A DNA stretch of 35,341 nucleotides, from the NCBI GenBank assembly GCA_030529665.1, contig JAUMWL010000003.1, positions 16,104-51,444 on the forward strand. The letters are read 5' to 3'. The stretch comes from Coriobacteriales bacterium (GTDB taxonomy: Bacteria; Actinomycetota; Coriobacteriia; Coriobacteriales; Atopobiaceae). The notes under the pieces are model-generated. The model saw only the letters and a program-made list of their open reading frames with translations. It had not been told where the DNA came from and made no database searches. Both the position numbers and the translations under genes were made by a program. Shown piece after piece: positions 23,724-31,503 of this stretch (positions within the stretch are counted from its first letter, which is position 1; each line of letters starts with the position of its first letter).

Positions 23724-24833
23724 CTACATTCTTGTGCCTATGCGTGGAATCCTTGTGGTTCCATCGGGTGAGGCACCCTCGCCCAGATCGATTGCGGGCA
23801 CCTTGCTATCCAGACCGTTATGACGCTCCGGCAACGACTTTGGGGCGGGAAGCTGCTGTGACTCCTGAGGTGCCGCAAAACCCTGCTCTTCCTCGGGTTC
23901 GGCCACCTCCTCGGACTCGGGCATTGCCTCGGGCTCGGGCGACTCCGCAGACGCCTGAGCATCATCCACGCCAAGGTCCTGGCCCAAGAGGTACGGCTCA
24001 ACGTCCCAAGCATCCGGCGCGTTTCCCCAACTTGACGGTTCTTTTACAGGCACGATGCCCTGGCTCTCGCTTGCGCCGAGGGGTTGCGACGGAGAGTTGA
24101 AGTCCACCATGTCCACAGGACCCTCTCCATCCCCCGACGAGCTTCTGCGCTGCTCCTCGCGATAGTAGTAGTAATCGTAGTAGTATTCGCTGGACTGGCT
24201 CTGGCAGAAGTTCATTACGATGCCCGAGAGCGGAGCGTTGGCAGTCCTCAGCTGATCGGCCGCGCGAACAATGGCGTCCTTGCGCGTGTACTGCTCACGC
24301 ACGACCAAAAACACCGCGTCTACCTTTGACCCAAGCACCGCCGCGTCAACAAAGGTGCCCACGGGCGGCGTGTCAAACACCACGTAGCCATACTCCTGCT
24401 TTACCGCATTGAGGAGCTCCAGGAACCTGCGAGAGTTCAAAAGGTCAGAGGGATTGGGTATATGGGGCTCGGCATCAAGAAAGTGCAGCTGCGGGGTATC
24501 GGTCGGCACAATGGCCTCTTTGAGCGAGATCTCGCCCGAAAGGACCGCATACATGCCCCGCTGCGCATGGATCCCCAGCGACCTTGCAACGGACCTTCTC
24601 CGCATGTCGCAGTCCACCAGCAGCGTTGGAACACCAGACGTGGCCATTGCGCGAGCAAGGTTGATGGAGATGAACGTCTTTCCCTCGTTTGGAACGGCAC
24701 TCGTTATGACCACCGTCTTTACGGGGTCATCCACCCGCATAAAGCGAATGTTTGCCAACAATGTCTTTGCGGAGTTGTCCACGCTTCGGGTAGATCCAGG
24801 ATACTTTTTTGAATCCTTCTTTCTTCTAGCCAT
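23724..24833 (-). CDS. cytoplasmic BY-type tyrosine kinase with long acidic C-terminal tail
   Basis: 369 residues. Residues 20-215 are the P-loop kinase domain of CpsD/YwqD type: Walker A SAVPNEGKTF (45-54), Walker A' LLVDCDMRRR (71-80) and Walker B YVVFDTPPVG (150-159). The autophosphorylated tyrosine cluster EYYYDYYYY (216-224) has seven Tyr. In most homologues the cluster ends the protein; here about 140 residues rich in Glu, Pro, Ser and Ala follow, probably disordered. No CpsC/YwqC membrane adaptor is nearby. ATG 24833 follows GGGAGG, and a perfect TATAAT lies upstream (24882-24887). It opens a kinase-phosphatase-EAL run. Confidence 0.92.
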   Translation of the reverse strand: MARRKKDSKKYPGSTRSVDNSAKTLLANIRFMRVDDPVKTVVITSAVPNEGKTFISINLARAMATSGVPTLLVDCDMRRRSVARSLGIHAQRGMYAVLSGEISLKEAIVPTDTPQLHFLDAEPHIPNPSDLLNSRRFLELLNAVKQEYGYVVFDTPPVGTFVDAAVLGSKVDAVFLVVREQYTRKDAIVRAADQLRTANAPLSGIVMNFCQSQSSEYYYDYYYYREEQRRSSSGDGEGPVDMVDFNSPSQPLGASESQGIVPVKEPSSWGNAPDAWDVEPYLLGQDLGVDDAQASAESPEPEAMPESEEVAEPEEEQGFAAPQESQQLPAPKSLPERHNGLDSKVPAIDLGEGASPDGTTRIPRIGTRM

Positions 24834-24881
24834 TGCAGCAGCCTCCCAAACCTTGCCAATCAACTACTTGGATTCCTAGGC

Positions 24882-24887
24882 ATTATA
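24882..24887 (-). promoter_or_regulatory. -10 element of the BY-kinase operon
   Basis: TATAAT on the minus strand, 49 bases before the start codon, lies in a short AT-rich gap. No strong -35 is evident. Confidence 0.5.
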
Positions 24888-24921
24888 CGTTCACAACGGC
24901 CACAAGGACTAACATAAAACG

Positions 24922-24942
24922 ATGAGTTTAGAATTTACTCAT
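24922..24942 (-). terminator. terminator of the TetR gene
   Basis: ATGAGT (24922-24927) pairs with ACTCAT (24937-24942). On the minus strand the stem is followed by CGTTTTATG. Short stem, moderate support. Confidence 0.45.
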
Positions 24943-24948
24943 TCCCAC

Positions 24949-25587
24949 CTAGCGGGTGTCCCCAACCAACAGATCCACTATGTGCGCATCATCGCGCGCG
25001 TTGCTTCCCTCCATGACGCCCATAACACCCATGAGCACCAGCTTGAGCGCCATGGGCCCCTCCTCGTCCGAAAGCCGAGGAAACAATGCGTGCACCCTGC
25101 CTGCAAGCTTGCTCTCGGCTACTGCTTGGTACACGAGCTCACTCGTGAGCCGCATAAAACGACGCTTCTCTCCCATCTCGTCCAGAACCGCAAACATTGG
25201 CCTGCGCTCGCCATTCTGCTTAAACAAAAACCGGCGCATCGACGCAACGGCATCCGTTATGGCCTCCCTCGAGAGGCGCTCGCCCAAATCGTCGCACGAC
25301 CCCTCCTTGGTTTCCCACTCGTCGCACCACAGACGAACGGTCTCCATGGCGTCCTGCACATAGAGGTCAAACACGCACTGCACGATCTCGTCCTTGCCCG
25401 AGAAGTAATAGTAGATAAGTTCCCGGGTCATGTTTGCCTCGTGCGCTATCTGCACAAGGGTCGTCTTTCGGACGCCCTTGCGCTCAAAGCACTTTCGCGC
25501 ACACTGAACGATCAGGTCGCTCTGCTGCTTGTATCCATAGGTAGCGCCTTTGCCCGCACGATTTCTGGTTGTGCCATAGGAGGCCAT
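24949..25587 (-). CDS. TetR/AcrR-family regulator
   Basis: A 212-residue protein. Residues 18-70 form the TetR DNA-binding domain (LIVQCARKCFERKGVRKTTLVQIAHEANMTRELIYYYFSGKDEIV). The helical C-terminal domain (about 80-200) is a ligand-binding/dimer region of unknown specificity. I chose ATG 25587 (MASYGTT), just after AGAGGAG, over two upstream ATGs. The divergent neighbour is the ArsC/Spx-like gene, with about 170 bases between them that may hold its operator; the target is not otherwise indicated. Confidence 0.88.
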   Translation of the reverse strand: MASYGTTRNRAGKGATYGYKQQSDLIVQCARKCFERKGVRKTTLVQIAHEANMTRELIYYYFSGKDEIVQCVFDLYVQDAMETVRLWCDEWETKEGSCDDLGERLSREAITDAVASMRRFLFKQNGERRPMFAVLDEMGEKRRFMRLTSELVYQAVAESKLAGRVHALFPRLSDEEGPMALKLVLMGVMGVMEGSNARDDAHIVDLLVGDTR

Positions 25588-25760
25588 GCTCTCCTCTTCC
25601 ATTGCATGGGTAGTCTCTCTAGAGCCATCGTGCCAAAACATAGTTTATGTATTGTCGATATCCGTAAAACTGTGCCATACTGCACGGCTTTAACAACACT
25701 GAAAGCTTTTTGTGCAAACAATCCTATAGAATTAGCTCACGCAAAGCGACGATGGGAGTC

Positions 25761-26105
25761 ATGGTGAACATACAGATATTTGGGTCAAAGAAGAGCAGCG
25801 ACTCGCGAAAGGCCGAGCGCTGGTTTAAGGAGCGTAGGATTCGCTTTCAGTACGTTGACCTTTTGGACAAGGGCCTCTCCAAAGGCGAGATGGCTTCGGT
25901 GGCCAAGGCGGTGGGCGGCTATGACAAGCTCTTGGACCCGGCGGCAAAAGACGGTTATGCGCTGGCGCTGGCACAACACACGCCGCAAGCCATGCTTCCC
26001 AACGTACTGCTAGAGAACCAGCAGGTGCTGAGGGCACCAATTGTGCGGAATGGTCGGCAGGCGACCGTTGGATATGCCCCCGAGGTGTGGAAGGCGTGGG
26101 AATAG
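25761..26105 (+). CDS. ArsC/Spx-like thioredoxin-fold protein lacking the catalytic cysteine
   Basis: A 114-residue protein with the ArsC/Spx/YffB fold: IQIFGSKKSSDSRKAERWFKERRIRFQYVDLLDKGLSKGEM, then LLPNVLLENQQVLRAPIVRNG with the cis-Pro region, and VGYAPEVWKAWE. The usual CxxC or CxxS before RKA is SSDS here, so neither Cys is present and arsenate-reductase or disulfide chemistry by this site is unlikely. A possible role is binding, as in Spx-like regulators, but this is inference. The start is uncertain: ATG 25761 or GTG 25764, both just after GGGAG. The stop overlaps the aroD start (TAGTG). Confidence 0.8.
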   Translation: MVNIQIFGSKKSSDSRKAERWFKERRIRFQYVDLLDKGLSKGEMASVAKAVGGYDKLLDPAAKDGYALALAQHTPQAMLPNVLLENQQVLRAPIVRNGRQATVGYAPEVWKAWE

Positions 26106-26881
26106 TGGCAGAACAGCACCAAAATGCCGTCCTCGAGGTACGGGGGGTCTGCATAGGGACTGGCATGCCAAAGACCATAGTGTCACTCATGGGCACAGAC
26201 GATCACGAGTTGGCCCAACAAGCACGGCGGGCCATTGCGGCAGGCACAGACTGCCTTGAGTGGCGCGCCGACTTCTATGACTCCCTCTCGACCCCCAACG
26301 ACGTGCGCCGCAGCGCCTCACGACTAAGGGAGGCCGCACCCTCGGCCCCGCTCATCTTTACCTTTAGGAGCAAGAACGAGGGTGGCCAGCGGGCTCTTGC
26401 GCACGAGGATTACGCAGACCTGTGCGAGGCGGCAATCCGGAGTGGTGCGATAGACCTGGTTGACGTGGAGCTTAACAGAGGAGACGAGCTCGTGCGCAGG
26501 CTTGTGCACCTCGCCCATGCGCATGGCGTACTGGCCGTGGTCTCGTATCACGACTTTGCGGCGACTCCTTCCACCGACCACATGGTGGAGCTTCTAGAGC
26601 GGATGTCCCACCTTGGTGCAGACATTCCAAAGCTTGCCGTGATGGCCCACGACAGCGTGGATGCGCTGCGACTCATGCAGGCGACTGCAAAGGCACGCGA
26701 CTCCCTGGGCAAACCTCTGCTCACCATGGCGATGGGTCCAGAGGGTGTCCTCTCGCGACTGGCAGGGGAGGCCTTTGGCAGCTGCCTTACGTTTTGCGCC
26801 GTCGGCACCGCCTCCGCGCCTGGCCAAGTGGAGCTTGCCCAAGCCACACGCACGCTGCAATGCCTTCACGAGGCGCTTTAG
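26105..26881 (+). CDS. aroD: type I 3-dehydroquinate dehydratase
   Basis: A 258-residue class I dehydroquinase of the shikimate pathway, converting 3-dehydroquinate to 3-dehydroshikimate through a Schiff base. Motifs visible: GVCIGTGMPKTIVSLMG, CLEWRADFY, LIFTFRSKNEGG, VVSYHDFAATP with the catalytic His, IPKLAVMAH with the Schiff-base Lys, and AMGPEGVLSRLAG with the substrate-binding Arg. I take GTG 26105, overlapping the preceding stop by one base; GTGs at 26087 and 26096 are alternatives. Length fits the family. It is probably cotranscribed with the ArsC-like gene. Confidence 0.92.
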   Translation: MAEQHQNAVLEVRGVCIGTGMPKTIVSLMGTDDHELAQQARRAIAAGTDCLEWRADFYDSLSTPNDVRRSASRLREAAPSAPLIFTFRSKNEGGQRALAHEDYADLCEAAIRSGAIDLVDVELNRGDELVRRLVHLAHAHGVLAVVSYHDFAATPSTDHMVELLERMSHLGADIPKLAVMAHDSVDALRLMQATAKARDSLGKPLLTMAMGPEGVLSRLAGEAFGSCLTFCAVGTASAPGQVELAQATRTLQCLHEAL

Positions 26882-26883
26882 CG

Positions 26884-26918
26884 TGCCAAGCGATGGGGAT
26901 ACTCCCCTTTGCTTGGCA
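26884..26918. terminator. bidirectional hairpin between aroD and the GH5 gene
   Basis: TGCCAAGC (26884-26891) pairs with GCTTGGCA (26911-26918), with an inner GGGG/CCCC helix. It fills the 37-base gap between two convergent stops. Confidence 0.65.
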
Positions 26919-28028
26919 TCAACTGGCGTCATACGATACCCATCCACGCTTTGCCATGCCCAGAAGGCTCCAACCCTCGCGATACGGCCCGTCATTGCTA
27001 AGGCTCCAAAAGCAGCCGCCGTTGCAGCGGTTCCATGTGGCGACCTGCACGTTCCAGAGCCTAAGATACGTTGCTTTCCGCTCATGCTCGCCCTTGGAAC
27101 GCAATCCCTCTATGTGGTTGGCACAGCTCCACTCCCCCACCAACACCGGATGATGCCTAGCGGCACGCGCAACCCGTGGTCCAAGCACATGGCGAACCAT
27201 CCACTCATAGAGACCCACACGCTTGCGCACCATCCATCCGTCGCAGAACCCTGCGTACTGGTGGGTATCGATCCACACGTTTGCATAACCGTCCTGCGGC
27301 CGCATAAATCGATTCCAGGCACGCAGGCAAAAGTGGTCGTGCAACACCACGGCGACCTCCTCGCCGCATGCCGCGCGAATGGCACCGTAGCATCGCTGGT
27401 AGTAGGCCCGCAAAAACGATCGCGGAATTGGTTGCGATGCGGCAACGCGCTCGGGGTAGTCCTTGCCATGCGTGCCTGCACTCGCATGCCTAAACATCAC
27501 CCGGTTTACGGGCTCGTTGAGAGGCTCGATGCCAAAGAGCTCGGCCCTCTTGCCGTAGCGTTCCGCCAGCCTCCTTACCACGTCGATCGCAAAGTCCACC
27601 TTTTGGGAATCTAGATGCCACGTCACAAGACCGCACACCCCTCCGTTGTCGAAGCCGTTCTGGCTTCCGGGAACCGTGTGCAAGTCCAGCAGCACTCGTA
27701 TTCCCGTCTTTCGTGCCCACTCGAAGGCCTTGTCAACGTATTGCACCACAGGCTCGTGATGGGCGGAGCCAAAGACCCAGTAGGGCACCGGAAGGCGCAC
27801 GAGGTCTACCCCCAAGCCCGCCAGCGTCTCAAAGGTCTTCTGCGTAACGTAGGTCTGGTAATGGGCGCAAAGCCTTGGTTGCAACACTTCCGGGGCAACA
27901 TGGCGCTCCAGTCCATACACGTCGTTTGCCAAAGACCCCTCAAACAGCGACGGACTCATCCACCGCTCAAGAACGAGCCAGTTGCCCAGGTTTACGCCAT
28001 GCCATATGCGATCGCAGCATTTGCCCAT
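26919..28028 (-). CDS. GH5 glycoside hydrolase, exo-beta-1,3-glucanase-like
   Basis: A 369-residue (beta/alpha)8 hydrolase. GVNLGNWLVLERWMSPSLFEG at the N-terminus, VRLPVPYWVFG, and LDLHTVPGSQNGFDNGG are characteristic of the GH5 subfamily 9 type exo-1,3-beta-glucanases best known from fungi. GIEPLNEP holds the acid/base Glu and VLVGEWSCA the nucleophile Glu. FWSLSNDGPYREGWS resembles the end of the barrel. No signal peptide is seen, so it probably cleaves imported beta-glucosides. I place the start at ATG 28028 after TGGAGG. It is single, running opposite to its neighbours. Confidence 0.85.
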   Translation of the reverse strand: MGKCCDRIWHGVNLGNWLVLERWMSPSLFEGSLANDVYGLERHVAPEVLQPRLCAHYQTYVTQKTFETLAGLGVDLVRLPVPYWVFGSAHHEPVVQYVDKAFEWARKTGIRVLLDLHTVPGSQNGFDNGGVCGLVTWHLDSQKVDFAIDVVRRLAERYGKRAELFGIEPLNEPVNRVMFRHASAGTHGKDYPERVAASQPIPRSFLRAYYQRCYGAIRAACGEEVAVVLHDHFCLRAWNRFMRPQDGYANVWIDTHQYAGFCDGWMVRKRVGLYEWMVRHVLGPRVARAARHHPVLVGEWSCANHIEGLRSKGEHERKATYLRLWNVQVATWNRCNGGCFWSLSNDGPYREGWSLLGMAKRGWVSYDAS

Positions 28029-28101
28029 AGGCGGCCTCCAGACTCCACAGCACAACCACGCCAAGCCCCAGAACATTTCCCAAACAGTGTGCCACGGATT
28101 G

Positions 28102-28110
28102 TGCTATTGT
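28102..28110 (+). promoter_or_regulatory. extended -10 promoter of the riboflavin operon
   Basis: TGCTATTGT gives an extended -10 whose expected start (about 28117) falls exactly at the 5' edge of the FMN riboswitch. A half copy of the dispersed palindrome (AGTGTGCCACGG) lies just upstream. Confidence 0.55.
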
Positions 28111-28117
28111 GTGCGTA

Positions 28118-28250
28118 TCAGTTTCAGGGCGGGGTGAAAGTCCCCACTGGCGGTAAGGGAGAATACCCAAGCCCGCGCGCCATCCCAAGGCGATGGCTGA
28201 CCTGGTGGAATTCCAGGGCCAACGGTAACAGTCCGGACGAGAGAAACGGA
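28118..28250 (+). ncRNA. FMN riboswitch (RFN element)
   Basis: The order of conserved blocks is that of the RFN element: TTTCAGGGCGGGGTGAAAG, CCCCACTGGCGGTAA, AAGCCCGCGCGCC, GACCTGGTGGAATTCCAGG, GCCAACGGTAACAGTCCGGA and GAGAGAAACGG. It directly precedes ribU, and its 3' end abuts the GGAGG ribosome site (28248-28252), so FMN binding probably blocks translation of ribU and, through it, the downstream coupled genes. Confidence 0.95.
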
Positions 28251-28259
28251 GGCGCCAAC

Positions 28260-28850
28260 ATGGCCACCCAGCTCAGCTCTATGAACAATCGCCACGACTC
28301 ACACTCCACCACCGAGCAAGGCCCGGGCTGGAGCACCAAGCGCATTGCCATAACGGCCCTCTTTTGCGCAGTCGCCAGCATATGCACGCTCTTTTTGCAG
28401 TTTCCCATCATTCCGGGAGTCACGTTTTTGCAGTACGACCCCTCTGCCATTATTGCCCTAATTGCCGGCTTTGCCTTTGGCCCCGTCACGGGCGTCATCG
28501 TGAGCACGATTCCCTACGTCCCGCAGATTGCAAATCAGAGCGGCGTCTATGGCATGGTGATGGCCATCATCGCAACGCTTTCCCTGGTGCTTCCCGCGTC
28601 GTTGGTCTATCGCCGCAACACCACGTTTAAGGGGGCCGTTGCGGGCATGTGCGTTGGCGCCGTCGTGTGCCTGGCATGCTGCATTGGCGCAAACATGATC
28701 ATCACCCCCATCTACATGGGCGCCCCCACCCAAGTGGTGATAGACATGATCGTACCCGCGCTCCTGCCCTTTAACGTGGCAAAGATCGCCATCAACTGCG
28801 TGGCCACGGCGCTTGTGTACAAGCCCGTCACCAAGGCTTTGGGCAACTAG
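28260..28850 (+). CDS. ribU: riboflavin ECF transporter S component
   Basis: A 196-residue membrane protein with about six helices after a polar 25-residue N-terminus. IPGVTFLQYDPSAIIALIAGFAFGPVTGV is the substrate-binding signature of RibU, and the FMN riboswitch confirms the substrate. It captures riboflavin and works with the EcfA/EcfT module encoded next to it. ATG 28260 is 7 bases after GGAGG at the riboswitch edge. The stop shares one base with the GTG of ecfA (TAGTG). Confidence 0.95.
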   Translation: MATQLSSMNNRHDSHSTTEQGPGWSTKRIAITALFCAVASICTLFLQFPIIPGVTFLQYDPSAIIALIAGFAFGPVTGVIVSTIPYVPQIANQSGVYGMVMAIIATLSLVLPASLVYRRNTTFKGAVAGMCVGAVVCLACCIGANMIITPIYMGAPTQVVIDMIVPALLPFNVAKIAINCVATALVYKPVTKALGN

Positions 28851-30619
28851 TGACGCCACGGGAACACCAAGGCTCAAAGACAAGGGGCGACGAGCACGCC
28901 CCTTGCGCCATGCTCTCGCACGTGACCCTGCAATACGAGTCAGGCGCACAGGCGCTTAACGACGTCTCGCTCACCGTCGAGCGCGGCGAGCACCTGTGCG
29001 TCTTGGGGGCCAACGGTTCGGGCAAGTCAACGCTGGCATCGGTTGTGTGCGGGCTTCTTGCGCCGGACAATGGAGTCGTGGAGCTTGTGGGCCAAACCGT
29101 GTTTGACGCCAGGCGCACGGACCCCATAGACTTTGCGGCGTATCGACGCGCACGTCGCTCCATTGGCCTGGTGTTCCAGAACCCCGACGACCAGATCGTC
29201 ACCACGGTCGTGGAGGAGGACGTGGCCTTTGGGCCCGAGAACCTTGGCGTGCCGCCCAAGGAGATTGGGTCGCGCGTGGAGCGGGAGCTCCATCGTGTGG
29301 GCATGACGGCGTATGCCAAAGAGAACCCCACGCGGCTCTCGGGGGGACAAAAGCAACGCGTAACCATTGCAGGCGCGCTTGCCATGAGGCCAGAGGTCAT
29401 CGTGTTTGACGAACCCGGCTCTCTGCTGGACGTGCGCGGCAGGACGGCCATCATGCGCGTAATGCGCGCGCTGCATGCCGATGGCACCACCATCGTGCAC
29501 ATTACGCACTTTATGGAAGAGGCCCTGTGCGCCAACAGGGTCATCGTGCTGGACCGGGGCCGCATTGTGGCAGAGGGCTCCCCCAGCCAGGTGTTCTCGC
29601 AGACCAGCAAGATCTTGTCGCTTGGCCTAGAGGAGCCGTTTGTTGCCCAGCTTTCGCGCAGGACAGGCATACCTTGGACCTGCGACGAAGACGATGCCGC
29701 AGAGAAGCTTACACGCCGCGCGACGCAAAACGGCAAGAATACCTTTAGCACGAGCGGGCAGGCAACCGCGTGCGCGTGCGCCATACGAGCAAATCATGTC
29801 TCCTACTCGTACAAGCGAGACCGAAAGGCCCTTGACGACGTGTCGTTTGAGATACCCAGCGGCTCATGGACCGCCATCGTTGGGCACACGGGTTCGGGCA
29901 AGTCCACCTTGCTGCGCCTCCTATGTGCACTCGAGACCCCCGACGAGGGGGAGGTTGTTGTGCAGGGCATATGCACCAAGAGGCGGCGCGACCGCAGGCG
30001 TCTGCACGGCACCATTGGGTACGTGATGCAGCATCCCGAGCGACAGCTCTTTGCCGAAACGGTGCGCCAGGACGTGGCTTTTGGCCCCACCAACTTGGGA
30101 TTATCGCAAGAGGAGGTCGCACATAGGTGCACGCGGGCCCTGCAGATGGTTGGTCTTGAGGGGCTCGACGAAGCCTCGCCCTTTGAGCTATCGGGCGGGC
30201 AACAGCGCCTGTGCGCGATTGCCGGAGTCCTTGCCATGGAGCCACAGACCATCGTGCTCGACGAGCCAACCGCCGGGCTCGACCCACGGGGCAGAACCGA
30301 GCTGCGACGCATACTCTCCCGCATCCACGAGCGCGGGGTCACCATTGTGGAGGTGACTCACTCCATGGACGACGCGGCGCATGCCAACAAGGTCATTGTG
30401 CTGGAGGAGTCCCGCGTCATGCTTGAGGGAACTCCCCGGGAGCTGTTTTGTGCCGCAAACGAAGACAGGCTCTCCAAGGCCGGGCTCGGGCTACCCCATG
30501 CCCTGCAATGGGCCCTAAAGCTTGGAATCGAGGGCAATCCGCTCACGCTCGACGAGCTTGTGCTGGCGCTTGGGTCGCACGCGCCGCAGGAGGGCGAGGT
30601 GATGAGCTATGGCGCTTAA
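28850..30619 (+). CDS. fused ECF transporter ATPase (EcfA1-EcfA2 in one chain)
   Basis: 589 residues with two complete ABC domains. Domain 1 (about 15-260): GANGSGKST, LSGGQKQRVTIAGALA, VIVFDEPGSLLD, HITHFMEEA. Domain 2 (about 310-560): GHTGSGKSTLL, LSGGQQRLCAIAGVLA, TIVLDEPTAGLD, EVTHSMDDA. It energises uptake by the RibU-EcfT complex. Most bacteria have two separate genes; here they are one protein. Start GTG 28850 overlaps the ribU stop by one base, and the 3' end overlaps ecfT by 11 bases, so all three are coupled. Domain 1 has Gly where DEPT is usual, but its catalytic Glu is kept. Confidence 0.93.
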   Translation: MTPREHQGSKTRGDEHAPCAMLSHVTLQYESGAQALNDVSLTVERGEHLCVLGANGSGKSTLASVVCGLLAPDNGVVELVGQTVFDARRTDPIDFAAYRRARRSIGLVFQNPDDQIVTTVVEEDVAFGPENLGVPPKEIGSRVERELHRVGMTAYAKENPTRLSGGQKQRVTIAGALAMRPEVIVFDEPGSLLDVRGRTAIMRVMRALHADGTTIVHITHFMEEALCANRVIVLDRGRIVAEGSPSQVFSQTSKILSLGLEEPFVAQLSRRTGIPWTCDEDDAAEKLTRRATQNGKNTFSTSGQATACACAIRANHVSYSYKRDRKALDDVSFEIPSGSWTAIVGHTGSGKSTLLRLLCALETPDEGEVVVQGICTKRRRDRRRLHGTIGYVMQHPERQLFAETVRQDVAFGPTNLGLSQEEVAHRCTRALQMVGLEGLDEASPFELSGGQQRLCAIAGVLAMEPQTIVLDEPTAGLDPRGRTELRRILSRIHERGVTIVEVTHSMDDAAHANKVIVLEESRVMLEGTPRELFCAANEDRLSKAGLGLPHALQWALKLGIEGNPLTLDELVLALGSHAPQEGEVMSYGA

Positions 30620-31403
30620 GCTCAGCTTTGGCCAGTACTATGCCACGGATTCGATCGTGCATGCCCTCGATCCGCGTGCAAAGGCCATTTGTGCCGTAAC
30701 CGTAATGGTGAGTGTGTTCTTTGTGCACACGCCCGTCCAACTTGCCATTGGATACGCCTTTGCGCTCCTCGCAGTGGTGCTGGCGCGCATTCCCGCCTCA
30801 AAGGTGCTAGGGTCCATACGGGGTGTGATCTTTGTTCTGTTGGTGCTGAGCGTCTTCAACCTGTTTTTGGTGAACACTGGAGACGTGCTCTGGCAGCTGG
30901 GGTTCTTGCGCATAACGACCGACAGCCTTGCCGCGGCTCTTTTGTACAGTCTGCGCCTCGTGATAGGGGTGATCATGGGCGCGCTCGTCCTTCTGACCAC
31001 CACCCCCGCCCAGCTCACCGACGCCTTTGATGCCCTGCTTGCCCCACTCGCAAGGATAGGCCTGCCGGCTCACGAGATCGCCATGGTGTTCTCGCTCATG
31101 CTGAGGTTTATTCCCACCCTTGCCGACGAGGCGAGCGCCGTGATGGATGCGCAGACCGCCCGTGGAGGCTCGCTGAGCGAGGGGTCTCCCTTGCATCGCA
31201 TACGCGCCGTGGCCGCCGTGCTCGTGGCGCTTTTGGCAAGCTCGCTGCATCATGCAAACGACCTCTCGCGCGCGCTCGACGCGCGATGCTACGAGGGCGG
31301 GGCGGCCAGGACCCACTGGCACCCCTTGCGCATGCGCGTGCGCGACTGGCTTGCGCTTGTGTTTACGGCCACGTTTGTTGGCGGACTCATTCTGGTGGGA
31401 TAG
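30609..31403 (+). CDS. ecfT: ECF transporter T component
   Basis: A 264-residue membrane protein with five to six helices. It begins FGQYYATDSIVHALDPRAKA, the usual EcfT N-terminus. The two coupling-helix motifs that contact the ATPases are present as AQTARGG and ALDARCYEGG. It joins RibU to the fused ATPase in the membrane. It overlaps the ATPase gene by 11 bases. A group II EcfT may also serve other S components elsewhere in the genome (family knowledge), but the FMN-controlled operon indicates riboflavin as main cargo. Confidence 0.93.
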   Translation: MALKLSFGQYYATDSIVHALDPRAKAICAVTVMVSVFFVHTPVQLAIGYAFALLAVVLARIPASKVLGSIRGVIFVLLVLSVFNLFLVNTGDVLWQLGFLRITTDSLAAALLYSLRLVIGVIMGALVLLTTTPAQLTDAFDALLAPLARIGLPAHEIAMVFSLMLRFIPTLADEASAVMDAQTARGGSLSEGSPLHRIRAVAAVLVALLASSLHHANDLSRALDARCYEGGAARTHWHPLRMRVRDWLALVFTATFVGGLILVG

Positions 31404-31458
31404 CGACAGGTGCTTGGTTCGCGGACCCATCCTCCTGTGGAAACTCCCACTATCACCA

Positions 31459-31467
31459 TGATATGAT
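31459..31467 (+). promoter_or_regulatory. extended -10 promoter of the secreted FN3 protein
   Basis: TGATATGAT lies 36 bases before the start codon; the -35 region is weak. Confidence 0.45.
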
Positions 31468-31503
31468 GGATACATGTTGTCGCCCTAAAAGAAGGAGGCC
31501 GTC

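Noticed and set aside
26661-27614. Long open frame on the plus strand (317 codons)
   Set aside because: It overlaps the end of aroD and lies antisense to the GH5 gene; no ribosome site or recognisable domain.
28029-28076. Signal peptide for the GH5 enzyme from an upstream ATG
   Set aside because: The extra residues include a short hydrophobic run, but no ribosome site precedes that ATG, while TGGAGG precedes ATG 28028.
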